NCBI GenBank assembly: GCA_964657395.1
Contig: CAZZUX010000075.1
Location: 1 to 19,033 of the forward strand
Reading direction: 5' to 3'
Origin: G963692885 sp964657395
GTDB taxonomy: Bacteria; Acidobacteriota; Terriglobia; Terriglobales; Acidobacteriaceae
Length of the DNA: 19,033 nt
Made by a program: the position numbers and the translations under genes. The notes below the pieces were generated by a model, which was not told the DNA's origin, ran no database searches, and was given only the letters and a program-made list of their open reading frames with translations. This document shows positions 1 through 7,197 of the stretch, one piece after another. Each line of letters opens with the position of its first letter. The first letter of the stretch is position 1.

Positions 1-1506
1 GTCAACACCTTTGACCAACAAGGTTCGTTTGGCTTGTCCACGGCAGTCACGAATCCGGCCGGCGTCCAGACCCTGGAATCCTGCGCCGCAGGCTCGACGA
101 GCTGCGCGCCCTCACCCCGCTACACCGGTCGCAACACGCTACCAGTTTCCCTCATGCCAGGTGCCGCGCCCTCCACGCAGGCGTTCCCCTACACGGCTCC
201 TCAGGGTAATTTTGCAATCACGTGGGGACTGGACAGCAAGCTGAAAACGCCTTATTCGGAATCGATCGACGTCTCCGTCCAGCGCCAGCTGCCTGGGGGC
301 TTCACGCTTGAAAGTGCTTACGTCGGACGTCTTGGACGCCATCTTCTGCAAAGTCTCGATCTCGCAGAGCCTGTCGACTTCACTGATCCTTCCGGTGGCG
401 GCGATTACTATAATGCCGGCGCCAAACTCTCCGCCGCTGTCGACGCCAACGGTGGCGATCCGACAGCTGTGGTGCAGCCAATTCCTTATTTCGAGAACGT
501 CTTTCCCTTCATGGCGGGCACTAGCACGATCGGGCCCAGCGCGACCCAAGGTATCTATTCGAACGAATGGGCACCGTATCGGGCTCAGTACGGCGCTACC
601 ACGGCACTCGCCGATATCGACTTCTATTGCGCGTACGGTTGCCCGGCCGGCTACCAATCCAAGTTCTGGCAGGACCAGTTCTCGTCGCTTTACGCCCTCT
701 CCACTATCGGCATGAGCTATTACAACGCCGGCCAGATTACCCTGCGCCATCCCAGCAGTCACGGATTGCAGTCCGACATCAGCTACACCTTCTCCCGATC
801 CATTGACATGGGTTCCGACACGGAACGTACCTCTGAGTTGACCAACGGGTTCGGCAACACTGCTAGCAACATTACCAACACCTGGAAGCCCTATCTCAGC
901 AAAGGCGTCTCCGACTTCAACACCAAGCATCTGCTTACCGCGGACTTTGCCTACCAACTGCCAGTAGGACGTGGGATGGCCTATCTTGGCGGTGTGAACG
1001 GCTTCGTGAACGCGCTGGTGGGTGGATGGCAGCTCTCAGGTATTGTTCGCGCAACCAGCGGCCTGCCGTTCTCCTTCTTCGAGCCCGGTTGGACGACGGA
1101 TTGGCAGATCGAATCCTATGGCGTCGTAACTAATAAGGCGGCGGTGAAGCTGCGGCGCCATTTCGATGCCAATGGGAATCCTCAGTTCTTTGACAATGCC
1201 GCAGCCATCAATTCCGGCATCAACTCCGGTACTCCGGAACGCCTGCCTTACCCGGGCGAAGCAGGGCAACGCAATAACTTCAATGGTGACGGATATTTCG
1301 GCCTGGACGACGGCTTGGCCAAATCCTGGAGCCTTGAGAAGTACGGTTCGCTCAAGTTTGCCTGGGAAGTCTATAACGTCACCAATACTGTGCGATTTGA
1401 TCCGCAGTCAGTCGGAAGTGGTCTGACCAGCGGCAATCTCGGTATCGCCAGTGTTCTCCTCACTCAACCACGTCGTATGCAGTTCTCCCTGCGCTACGAC
1501 TTCTAA
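1..1506 (+). CDS. TonB-dependent receptor-like outer-membrane barrel protein (Oar type), 5' truncated by window edge
   Basis: The frame is open from base 1 to the TAA at 1504-1506, giving 501 residues of a longer protein whose N-terminus lies outside the window. It is rich in aromatic residues, Asn, Gly and Ser with alternating beta-strand patterns. It contains the phrases QRQLPGGFTLESAYVGRLGRHL, GGWQLSGIVRATSGLPFSF and FAWEVYNVTNTVRFD, and ends in RMQFSLRYDF. These are typical of the C-terminal barrel of the large Oar-like TonB-dependent receptors abundant in Acidobacteriaceae, whose final Phe is the barrel-assembly signal. In that family an N-terminal carboxypeptidase-regulatory-like domain and plug would precede this part. 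Expected location is the outer membrane. The substrate cannot be told; polysaccharide or peptide uptake is common for the family. The gene converges on the DUF1697 gene, with only 8 bp between stops. Confidence 0.88.
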   Translation, partial: VNTFDQQGSFGLSTAVTNPAGVQTLESCAAGSTSCAPSPRYTGRNTLPVSLMPGAAPSTQAFPYTAPQGNFAITWGLDSKLKTPYSESIDVSVQRQLPGGFTLESAYVGRLGRHLLQSLDLAEPVDFTDPSGGGDYYNAGAKLSAAVDANGGDPTAVVQPIPYFENVFPFMAGTSTIGPSATQGIYSNEWAPYRAQYGATTALADIDFYCAYGCPAGYQSKFWQDQFSSLYALSTIGMSYYNAGQITLRHPSSHGLQSDISYTFSRSIDMGSDTERTSELTNGFGNTASNITNTWKPYLSKGVSDFNTKHLLTADFAYQLPVGRGMAYLGGVNGFVNALVGGWQLSGIVRATSGLPFSFFEPGWTTDWQIESYGVVTNKAAVKLRRHFDANGNPQFFDNAAAINSGINSGTPERLPYPGEAGQRNNFNGDGYFGLDDGLAKSWSLEKYGSLKFAWEVYNVTNTVRFDPQSVGSGLTSGNLGIASVLLTQPRRMQFSLRYDF

Positions 1507-1514
1507 TCGATAGA

Positions 1515-2114
1515 TTATTGGGAGACTCCAGGGTGCCCAGGTCTTGAGTCTGAGACCTGGGTGTATCCACGCTCCAGTTCCTCTGCCATCTCCAGCAACT
1601 GGCATACGGTCGTCCAGTTTCGCGCTGTTCCCGAAGTCCCCAATGCCTCTTCGATCGGCGGCCACTTCAGCTTTGATAATCCCTGGCCCGACGGATAATA
1701 GATAAAGATCTCGCTGCCTTTGAGGCGAAGCTCCTCCGGCTTCACCTTCATCGCCTCTACCAGTTTGCGTTTCGCTTCGCCCGGATCCTCGTAGAGGAAC
1801 GTGACCTGGACCTTGCCCGGCTCGGTCAAGACATGATCCGGATAAGGGTTGAAGTTCACCACCTTCCGCATCTCTGCCGTCGACCTCAACACGACTGGCG
1901 CGGCAAAGCCGAACTTTTCTTCGATGGATGTTTCCAGCTGCGAGCCAAGCCTGGAAAGATTCTTCTCCTTCGTGCGAAAGACGACGTTCCCACTTTGCAC
2001 ATAGGTCTGCACGTCGTTGCAGCCATTGGACGAAAACAGCTCGCGCAGCGCCTCCATCTTCATGCGCCGCTTTCCAAGATTGACCCCGCGCAGCATTGCG
2101 ATAGCGACTGCCAT
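1515..2114 (-). CDS. DUF1697 family protein
   Basis: This 199-residue protein has a typical DUF1697 pattern: the N-terminal AIAMLRGVNLGKRRMKM, then TYVQSGNVVF at about residues 38-47, the block containing FNPYPD, and a C-terminal IFIYYPSGQGLSKLK followed by TARNWTTVCQLLEM. The ATG at 2114 is preferred to the in-frame GTG at 2117 because a GACAGGAG ribosome site lies about 7 nt upstream of it. The family is widespread and cytoplasmic and has no firmly established biochemical role. The gene starts 13 nt after the stop of the metallo-beta-lactamase gene, so the two are probably cotranscribed. The last 15 or so residues (after LEMAEELERGY) are encoded by the palindromic element at 1531-1566, so the C-terminus looks extended compared with the usual end of the family. 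Confidence 0.88.
   Translation of the reverse strand: MAVAIAMLRGVNLGKRRMKMEALRELFSSNGCNDVQTYVQSGNVVFRTKEKNLSRLGSQLETSIEEKFGFAAPVVLRSTAEMRKVVNFNPYPDHVLTEPGKVQVTFLYEDPGEAKRKLVEAMKVKPEELRLKGSEIFIYYPSGQGLSKLKWPPIEEALGTSGTARNWTTVCQLLEMAEELERGYTQVSDSRPGHPGVSQ
1531..1566. repeat. Palindromic (REP-like) element at the junction of convergent genes
   Basis: A perfect 9-bp inverted repeat (1536-1544 with 1553-1561, 8-nt loop) is flanked by GGTG on the left and GTGTATCC on the right. The form GGTGCCC-stem-loop-stem-GGG resembles short palindromes I recall as frequent between genes in Acidobacteriaceae; this is memory, not a search. It could terminate or stabilise the receptor mRNA, although no T-tract follows it on either strand. 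It lies inside the last codons of the opposing DUF1697 gene. Confidence 0.6.
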
Positions 2115-2127
2115 CACCCGGCTCCTG

Positions 2128-3000
2128 TCATCGGGCCTGCTCCTGCTGCTTCGTCAGCGCCGCCTCGAATTCACGCCTGCTCTTTTCGACAAACGCCTGG
2201 TAGCCTGTCGGATCAACGAACGCACCCGGCTGCTTCTGTGCCAGCTTTTCTTTCAGCCCGAACATGCTGCCATGGGATGCCAGAAAGACATCGCAGGGCA
2301 GCATACTGAGAGTTGCGAACGTCTTCTCGTAATCTGCCGCGATGCCCGGATAGCTCTCCTGACGCACCAGCCTGTAACTATCGAGCACGCTGGTACTGCC
2401 GACGATTACGACCTGATACGTCCGGCCATCCTGCGCCACCTGCATCGTCCATGTCGTGCATCCACGGGTGTGACCGGCGGTTTTGTGCGCTACCAGGATA
2501 GTGCCCCCGAGCTTCACCTGGTCGCCGTCATGCAGCATGCGGTCTACCTTCGCTGTCGGGAAGCGGTACTTCGTCTCGCGGCCGAGGGCAAAATCATCCT
2601 GGCCACCGCTTTGCACTACCGGAACATCGCCATCCATCACCATGTAGTGCGCGCCGGTCATCTGCTTTATTCGGGCACTGCCGCCGGCATGGTCGAAGTG
2701 GCCATGGCTGATCAACAGGATCTTCGTAGCGCTCGTACGAAATCCCAATTTCTCGATACTCGCTTTGATCTGCGGAGGCGAACTCTCAAGGTTGCTGTTG
2801 ATCAGGATATTGCCGGAGGGCGTCACGATCAGGAAGGCTGCCAGATCCTGGCTTCCGACGTAGAAGAGATTGCCCACAATGCGGAAGGGCGGCACGATCG
2901 TCGTCCATGCCGGATCCGCCGCCTGCGCCCACACCGGGGTGAGCACGAAGGATGCGAGAAGGAGCAGGCCACGCAGGAGCGAGCGCATGCCAAGCAGCAT
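2128..3000 (-). CDS. Subclass B3 metallo-beta-lactamase
   Basis: A 290-residue protein with a hydrophobic N-terminal signal segment (about residues 5-26, ending VWAQA), so it should be exported to the periplasm. The metallo-hydrolase zinc ligands are all visible: H99, H101, D103 and H104 in ISHGHFDHAGG, H177 in AGHTRGCTTW, and H243 in LASHGSMFGL. The GHTRGCTTW and ASHGSMF blocks, together with Ser rather than Cys in GSTSV near residue 203, are hallmarks of subclass B3 enzymes (L1/FEZ/GOB group). These hydrolyse beta-lactams with two zinc ions. Which drugs it would act on cannot be read from sequence; environmental B3 homologues differ widely. The start is ambiguous: ATG 3000 or ATG 2988, neither with a strong ribosome site. 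It lies 34 bp after the MerR/TPR gene and just before the DUF1697 gene. Confidence 0.92.
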   Translation of the reverse strand: MLLGMRSLLRGLLLLASFVLTPVWAQAADPAWTTIVPPFRIVGNLFYVGSQDLAAFLIVTPSGNILINSNLESSPPQIKASIEKLGFRTSATKILLISHGHFDHAGGSARIKQMTGAHYMVMDGDVPVVQSGGQDDFALGRETKYRFPTAKVDRMLHDGDQVKLGGTILVAHKTAGHTRGCTTWTMQVAQDGRTYQVVIVGSTSVLDSYRLVRQESYPGIAADYEKTFATLSMLPCDVFLASHGSMFGLKEKLAQKQPGAFVDPTGYQAFVEKSRREFEAALTKQQEQAR

Positions 3001-3034
3001 CGCACACTGCGGCGGATTTCGGTTTTGCTGGAAG

Positions 3035-3958
3035 CTATTTCGTCAATGGCATGTGGAAACCGCGCGACGCCTTGCTCGTCGAGCGGAAGACAATTTTAAG
3101 TTTCTCGCGATCAAGGATCTTCGCTACCTGGTCACGCGCGTGCTTGGCCCATGGTCCGCTGGCGTCCAGCCGCAGGTAAGCGGTCCAATGCCGCAGCGCC
3201 CGGCGGCGCTCGGCACTGCGTTCGTAAGCCAGCGCGAGGTTGTAGTGAGCATCCGCATACTTGGGTGCCAGACGGACTGCTTTCCGGTAAGCTTCGATCG
3301 CTTCCGGCAATCGCTGCAATTCGTCCAGCACGTTGCCCAGGTCAAAGAAGGCAAGCGCGTACTCGCTGTCAGCGAGCGTGGCGCGGCGATACAACTGCTC
3401 GGCCCGCAGGAAATGGCGCTGGTTGTAACAGATGGTCCCCAGGTTGATGCAGGAGGGCGCATGCTCCGGATCCATGGAGAGCACCTGCTCATACAGCAGG
3501 GACGCCTCGTCGTTCCTGCCCGCCTCTTCCATCTGCACTGCCTGCATGAACAGGGAAGACGCATGAGCATCGCGGCTGGCCTGGCGCGCCGTACTGTCTC
3601 CGACTTCAGCCAGTGGTCCATCCACGGCTCCATCAAAATCGAGGAGGAACTGCCTGGCGATCGGTTCTACCACGGCTCCAAAATGGCGGAAGGCGACCCG
3701 GGATCCATTGACGACCGCGCTTGATTCCAGCAGCGGTTCGCTCACACCGGAAACGGCGCGCATGGCAGTGACCGAAGCCTGGATTGTAGCGGCCGAGATA
3801 CGGCGTGCGCGAAGGTCGCGCAGTTTGATCAATTGACCCAGATCGGCAAAGCCATATTCGACTTTGACTGGAATCAATCCCGCACGTTCCCAGGCCTGCA
3901 ACTCCCGGGCACGCACACCCAGCATACGGATGACATCTTGACGGAGGTATCGGGTCAC
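3035..3958 (-). CDS. MerR-like HTH / TPR fusion protein
   Basis: Residues 1-70 look like a MerR-type winged helix: a VTRYLRQDVIRMLGV start, then ARELQAWERAGLIP and FADLGQLIKLRDLR. After a linker, residues about 131-267 form three or four tetratricopeptide repeats with standard motifs (AGRNDEASLLYEQVLSMDPEHA, LQRLPEAIEAYRKAVRLAPKYADAHYNLALAY). The protein therefore pairs a putative DNA-binding domain with a protein-interaction scaffold, an architecture I associate with acidobacterial genomes. No MerR metal-binding cysteines are present. I chose the GTG at 3958 because conservation begins there, but a GTG at 4003 and a TTG at 4096 are in frame and no ribosome site decides between them. It probably heads a unit with the beta-lactamase and DUF1697 genes; whether it regulates them is unknown. 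Confidence 0.8.
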   Translation of the reverse strand: MTRYLRQDVIRMLGVRARELQAWERAGLIPVKVEYGFADLGQLIKLRDLRARRISAATIQASVTAMRAVSGVSEPLLESSAVVNGSRVAFRHFGAVVEPIARQFLLDFDGAVDGPLAEVGDSTARQASRDAHASSLFMQAVQMEEAGRNDEASLLYEQVLSMDPEHAPSCINLGTICYNQRHFLRAEQLYRRATLADSEYALAFFDLGNVLDELQRLPEAIEAYRKAVRLAPKYADAHYNLALAYERSAERRRALRHWTAYLRLDASGPWAKHARDQVAKILDREKLKIVFRSTSKASRGFHMPLTK

Positions 3959-4144
3959 AAAGTGTGCTCGCTTGTTTAAACCGTCCGTTGTACGTCCAAC
4001 CACGCCTAATTCACGACCTGCTGAGGCGATTATGCGCAGTGACGCGTGCGGCCGCAAGCACCTGGCTTCGAAAAGGGGTGGATAACAAGGTACCAATTGA
4101 AAATTGTCTCAAGGATGCTCAGAGCCGGTGGGCAAAAGGCTTTC

Positions 4145-4178
4145 AAAAAACAGAAGGCGGCGATGCCAGGTCGCCGCC
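4145..4178 (-). terminator. Rho-independent terminator of the DUF892 gene
   Basis: On the minus strand a perfect 8-bp GC-rich stem, GGCGGCGA paired with TCGCCGCC (4171-4178 with 4156-4163), has a 7-nt loop. It is followed by TTCTGTTTTTTG, a textbook U-tract. It sits 24 bp beyond the DUF892 stop codon and separates that gene from the MerR/TPR gene. Confidence 0.92.
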
Positions 4179-4201
4179 AGGGTAAGTCGTCGTGAGGAGA
4201 G

Positions 4202-4828
4202 CTAGGATCCGGATTTCTTTTTAGATGCGGGTTGTTTCCTGCCAACGATTGGAGCGGCTTGCTTCTCGTCCTCTTCGCTCTTCTTCTCGGACTCCTTCTC
4301 TTCAGGATCCTTCTCTTCGTCCTCCTCCTCGTCCTCGTCTTCCTCTTCCTGGGAATTTGCCTCCTTCAGGATTGAGGTAGCGCCTGCCAGGATGCCCTTG
4401 GCGGCAGCCTGTTCTTCACGAAGACTTTCGGTTAACAGGGTGACGATCTCGCTTTCCTTCAGGGTCTTCGCCATGGCAATCGCCGCACTATAACCGGCTA
4501 TTTCGTAATGCTCAGTGCGCAATGTGGCGCCGATGATCCCGGCGTCCTTGAGCGCGTCTTCTTCGTCTTCTTCCAGTGCCTCGGTGACTTCCTTGATGCA
4601 GCCTTCCATGCCGCTGCAATGCTTGCCCGTCGGCTTCTTGCCCAAATGCTCGAAGGCCTGGCGTAGGCGAAGCACCTGATCCTTCGTCTGAGCCAGATGT
4701 TCAGTCATGAGCTCCTTCAGTTTTGCGTCCGAAATCTCTTTAAGAACCTTCGGCAAAGCCTTCGCCTGCTGGTTCTCGGCGCTGTATAGATCCCGCATTT
4801 CATCGATCAGAACTTCCTGCAGACTCAT
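4202..4828 (-). CDS. Ferritin-like DUF892 (YciE/YciF family) protein with acidic tail
   Basis: Residues 1-157 form the DUF892 four-helix bundle: MSLQEVLIDEMRDLYSAENQ at the start, EHLAQTKDQVLRLRQAFEHLG, IIGATLRTEHYEIAGY and TESLREEQAAAK. Conserved Glu, His and Tyr residues of these helices (for example E10, H44, H107, E139) are in the right places for a ferritin-like metal site. Such proteins are stress- or stationary-phase-associated in other bacteria; the exact role is unclear. Residues 158-190 are almost entirely Glu, Asp and Lys, followed by a basic GRKQPASKKKSGS end, which the core family does not need. Start ATG 4828 is chosen over upstream in-frame codons because AGGAGAG lies 6 nt before it and the domain begins there. 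The gene is monocistronic, with its own terminator. Confidence 0.9.
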   Translation of the reverse strand: MSLQEVLIDEMRDLYSAENQQAKALPKVLKEISDAKLKELMTEHLAQTKDQVLRLRQAFEHLGKKPTGKHCSGMEGCIKEVTEALEEDEEDALKDAGIIGATLRTEHYEIAGYSAAIAMAKTLKESEIVTLLTESLREEQAAAKGILAGATSILKEANSQEEEDEDEEEDEEKDPEEKESEKKSEEDEKQAAPIVGRKQPASKKKSGS

Positions 4829-5009
4829 TGGCACTCTCCTGAGGTGTGTAGATGCGCGCATGTGAGTTCGTTGAAATGATTCTCTCCACAGAGCTCCCAT
4901 TCGATTAAAAAAATGTTGCATGCGACAAATTTCCCCAAGCGAAGGCAGGCGGCGTGCAGAGTGTAATCAATGGAAGCGGTGTCTGAAATGGAGCTGCAGG
5001 TATAGAAAC

Positions 5010-5039
5010 CGCCTCGTCGGTGGTGAGCCGAAGGAGGCG
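5010..5039 (-). terminator. Possible hairpin terminator downstream of the che operon
   Basis: An outer stem CGCCTC/GAGGCG (5010-5015 with 5034-5039) encloses an inner stem TCGG/CCGA (5017-5020 with 5028-5031). Read on the minus strand it is followed by GTTTCT only, a poor U-tract. It lies about 230 bp past the last che stop codon. It may end transcription weakly or act as an mRNA 3' structure. Confidence 0.35.
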
Positions 5040-5053
5040 AAGCGTGACTGTCG

Positions 5054-5161
5054 TCAGGCCGTCATGGCGGGGAAGAGATAGCAGCCAATCACGACCAGTG
5101 CAATCGCGACTGTTGTCACTCCACGAGGCAGCTCGGCTAGTTCATCGGCCATAACAGTCAT
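5054..5161 (-). CDS. Possible 35-residue single-span membrane peptide
   Basis: The frame reads MTVMADELAELPRGV followed by a hydrophobic stretch TTVAIALVVIGCYLFPAM, then stops. It has a short acidic head and one transmembrane segment of about 18 residues, the usual design of small membrane proteins. Starts at 5161 or 5152 are possible, and neither has a clear ribosome-binding site. It follows the last che gene by 107 bp on the same strand and is followed by a hairpin. No homologue is recognised, and chance occurrence is a real alternative. Confidence 0.3.
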   Translation of the reverse strand: MTVMADELAELPRGVTTVAIALVVIGCYLFPAMTA

Positions 5162-5268
5162 CGTAATTGGCAACGTCGGAAGAACAGTGGGATCTGGTTG
5201 GGCCGGTGTGGGACAGAACGTGACCTTTGGCGCTAGTGACCGGATGAACGCCGACTCGGCAGAGTGGG

Positions 5269-7197
5269 TTAAAAGAACTCTATCCCACTTTCTACGGCGA
5301 TCTCGTCTTGCAGATCGCCTGGCGTATATGCCGGGGAGGCTGTCTTAGCGCTTAGGAAGGCATCGTGCACGTCACGTTCGGATTGCATGGTGTAGTACTG
5401 GTCAGGGCCGGGATCTGCTTCCAGCGTCTCGCCGGAGGATGCTGCGTCGGCCAGGGCCTCAGCAGAGATGGATCGAATCACCTGTTGCGCGCGTCTGGCG
5501 GACTCCGCGAAAACGGGACCGGCGCGGAAATCCCGGCAGGTTGCTTCAAGCTCACCGAGGATGCGCTTGCCGGAGGTCGCGATGCTGGTAACGACGGCGG
5601 CGGCGCTTTGTCTGCCAGTTAAATGGAGATCGCTCACTCCGGTGCGCAGGTCCTCCATCCAGTCTTCTGTGGAGGATGGGTCGCTGATGTCAAGGCTGCT
5701 CTCCACTTTGGAGATGCATGTCGACAGGCTCGCGGCTGAGGATAGGCCCGCCAGTATGGAATCCGATTTCTCCCTGGAATCAAGAGCCAGCTGCTGCACG
5801 GAAGTTGCGAGAACAGCCAGGCAGTTGCCGGCATCTCCGGCGTGGGCCGCACAAATAGTGGCATTCAACGCAAGCTTCAGGATCTGTAATTCGAAGAACT
5901 GAATTTCCTGCAGAGGTTTGCGGATGCTGCCAATCGCTTCCTGCAGCAGGACCTCTGCTTTCGCCGTCGTGGAAGAAGCATTTTCGCATTGCTGCAGACC
6001 CGCAAATACGGCTGCGTAACCTTGCTCCACATTCCCGAGGAAATTCTGATCGGTGTCTCCCGACAGCTTGACGAGTTCCTCGCTGTCTTCTGAAAGCTTT
6101 CGGATGTGCATGGCTACCTGGTCAAGGCTCTGCATGATCGCTGCCACAGCAGCCGAGAATTTCTCTCTCGTATGGTCAAGCTGCGCATGCTGTAGATCAA
6201 GGATGAATGCGCGGGATCGGCTGCTTCCTGCCTCAAAGCAAGGCCCCGCACCGAATGTCTTCACGGTTTCATTGGGATTGCTCGGCTGCTCAACCAGGTG
6301 GCGCAGTGCCTGGACAACATGCTCCACCTGCTGCCGGGTAGTGTCATGAATTTGCAGCGCCACGATGACCTGCCGGAAATGGGCGGCTATAGCCTCGTAA
6401 CGCGATCCCAGTGTCGACGAGAGATCCCGCGCGTCCTGCAGCTTTGCCGTGAAGGAAGAGAGCTGACCTGATATCCCGGAGATAAGCGAAGGGAGAGTAG
6501 CAGCCTGGTCTGTTGCTATCGTGGCAAGTTCCAACATGGCACTATCGATCGGCGCGAGGAAAGAGTCCGCAATTGCCAGTGAATTCTTCACCCTCGCATC
6601 GAGAGACGTTGCTAAAAGTGACATGTCATTCGCCAGTGTCTCGAATGCAGAACCGGAGTCGGACAGCCTGCTTGTTTCGATGCGGATCAGCACTGCCATC
6701 GTCCGGAAGAGAGTGATGGTCACTTCAAAGCTCGCGAGTTGCTGCTTCAACGGCGCCAGGGTGTTTCGCATCGCGTGTATTCGGCTGGAATGTTCGCTGG
6801 AAGCAGCCGTCATGGACACCGAATGAGCGAGCACCCGGGCAAGTGCACTGATGGAACGCTCCACACTCTCACCGGACATGATGTCTGCCAGACTTTCCAG
6901 CAAGCCTCGAATGGCTTGCGTCGAAGCGATCAATCGCGCGAGTCTCTCACCAGTTTTCAGGAAGTCTTGCTCGGTGCTTTGACTGAGAAGTTCAAGATCG
7001 TTGATGACCGGCACCAGTCGGCCAGAAATGGAAGACGCACGTTTCTGCGTGAACATGGGTTCAAGCGCGGGAAGCCTGCGTAGCACCAGGCGGATGGTCG
7101 AGGCACGCAGGATGGTGAGCCTGGAGAGAAGGCCGGATGCTGCGATGTCGCCCGCATCAGGCTGCGCGGCCGGCGGAGCCTTATCGACAAACATCAT
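5269..7197 (-). CDS. Soluble MCP-like chemosensory protein with two degenerate hairpins and CheZ-like motif
   Basis: A 642-residue, almost wholly helical protein with no transmembrane segment or sensor domain. Two regions recall the MCP signalling tip: about residues 164-200 (RIETSRLSDSGSAFETLAND) and 432-475 (LKLALNATICAAHAGDAGN, then LAVLATSVQQLA). The second matches the shape of the canonical hairpin motif, but key interaction residues are changed. Between them lies LQIHDTTRQQVEHVVQAL (281-298), where D285 and Q289 have the D-x-x-x-Q spacing of the CheZ phosphatase site. The extreme C-terminus, EIAVESGIEFF, resembles the acidic-aromatic CheY-binding tails of CheZ and related proteins. The gene overlaps the end of cheA by 17 bp, so it is translationally coupled to it. 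Function is unproven: atypical signalling partner, decoy receptor or CheY phosphatase are all possible. The tandem ATGs at 7197 and 7194 are both plausible starts. Confidence 0.72.
   Translation of the reverse strand: MMFVDKAPPAAQPDAGDIAASGLLSRLTILRASTIRLVLRRLPALEPMFTQKRASSISGRLVPVINDLELLSQSTEQDFLKTGERLARLIASTQAIRGLLESLADIMSGESVERSISALARVLAHSVSMTAASSEHSSRIHAMRNTLAPLKQQLASFEVTITLFRTMAVLIRIETSRLSDSGSAFETLANDMSLLATSLDARVKNSLAIADSFLAPIDSAMLELATIATDQAATLPSLISGISGQLSSFTAKLQDARDLSSTLGSRYEAIAAHFRQVIVALQIHDTTRQQVEHVVQALRHLVEQPSNPNETVKTFGAGPCFEAGSSRSRAFILDLQHAQLDHTREKFSAAVAAIMQSLDQVAMHIRKLSEDSEELVKLSGDTDQNFLGNVEQGYAAVFAGLQQCENASSTTAKAEVLLQEAIGSIRKPLQEIQFFELQILKLALNATICAAHAGDAGNCLAVLATSVQQLALDSREKSDSILAGLSSAASLSTCISKVESSLDISDPSSTEDWMEDLRTGVSDLHLTGRQSAAAVVTSIATSGKRILGELEATCRDFRAGPVFAESARRAQQVIRSISAEALADAASSGETLEADPGPDQYYTMQSERDVHDAFLSAKTASPAYTPGDLQDEIAVESGIEFF

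Larger units (their letters stand above)
4922..5268. other. Gene-poor stretch between the DUF892 gene and the che operon
   Basis: This 347-bp interval holds no conserved gene. It carries the likely promoter of the DUF892 gene at its left end (no convincing -35/-10 pair could be picked), a hairpin at 5010-5039 and one possible short membrane peptide at 5054-5161. The 107 bp between that peptide and the last che gene show nothing recognisable. Confidence 0.6.

Noticed and set aside
139..957. Long minus-strand open frame opposite the receptor gene
   Set aside because: It is a mirror of the receptor's codon bias; its translation has no domain pattern, and the plus strand shows clear barrel motifs.
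2017..3099. 360-codon plus-strand frame across the beta-lactamase
   Set aside because: The opposite strand carries a complete B3 zinc site and signal peptide; the plus-strand translation is His/Arg-rich without any motif.
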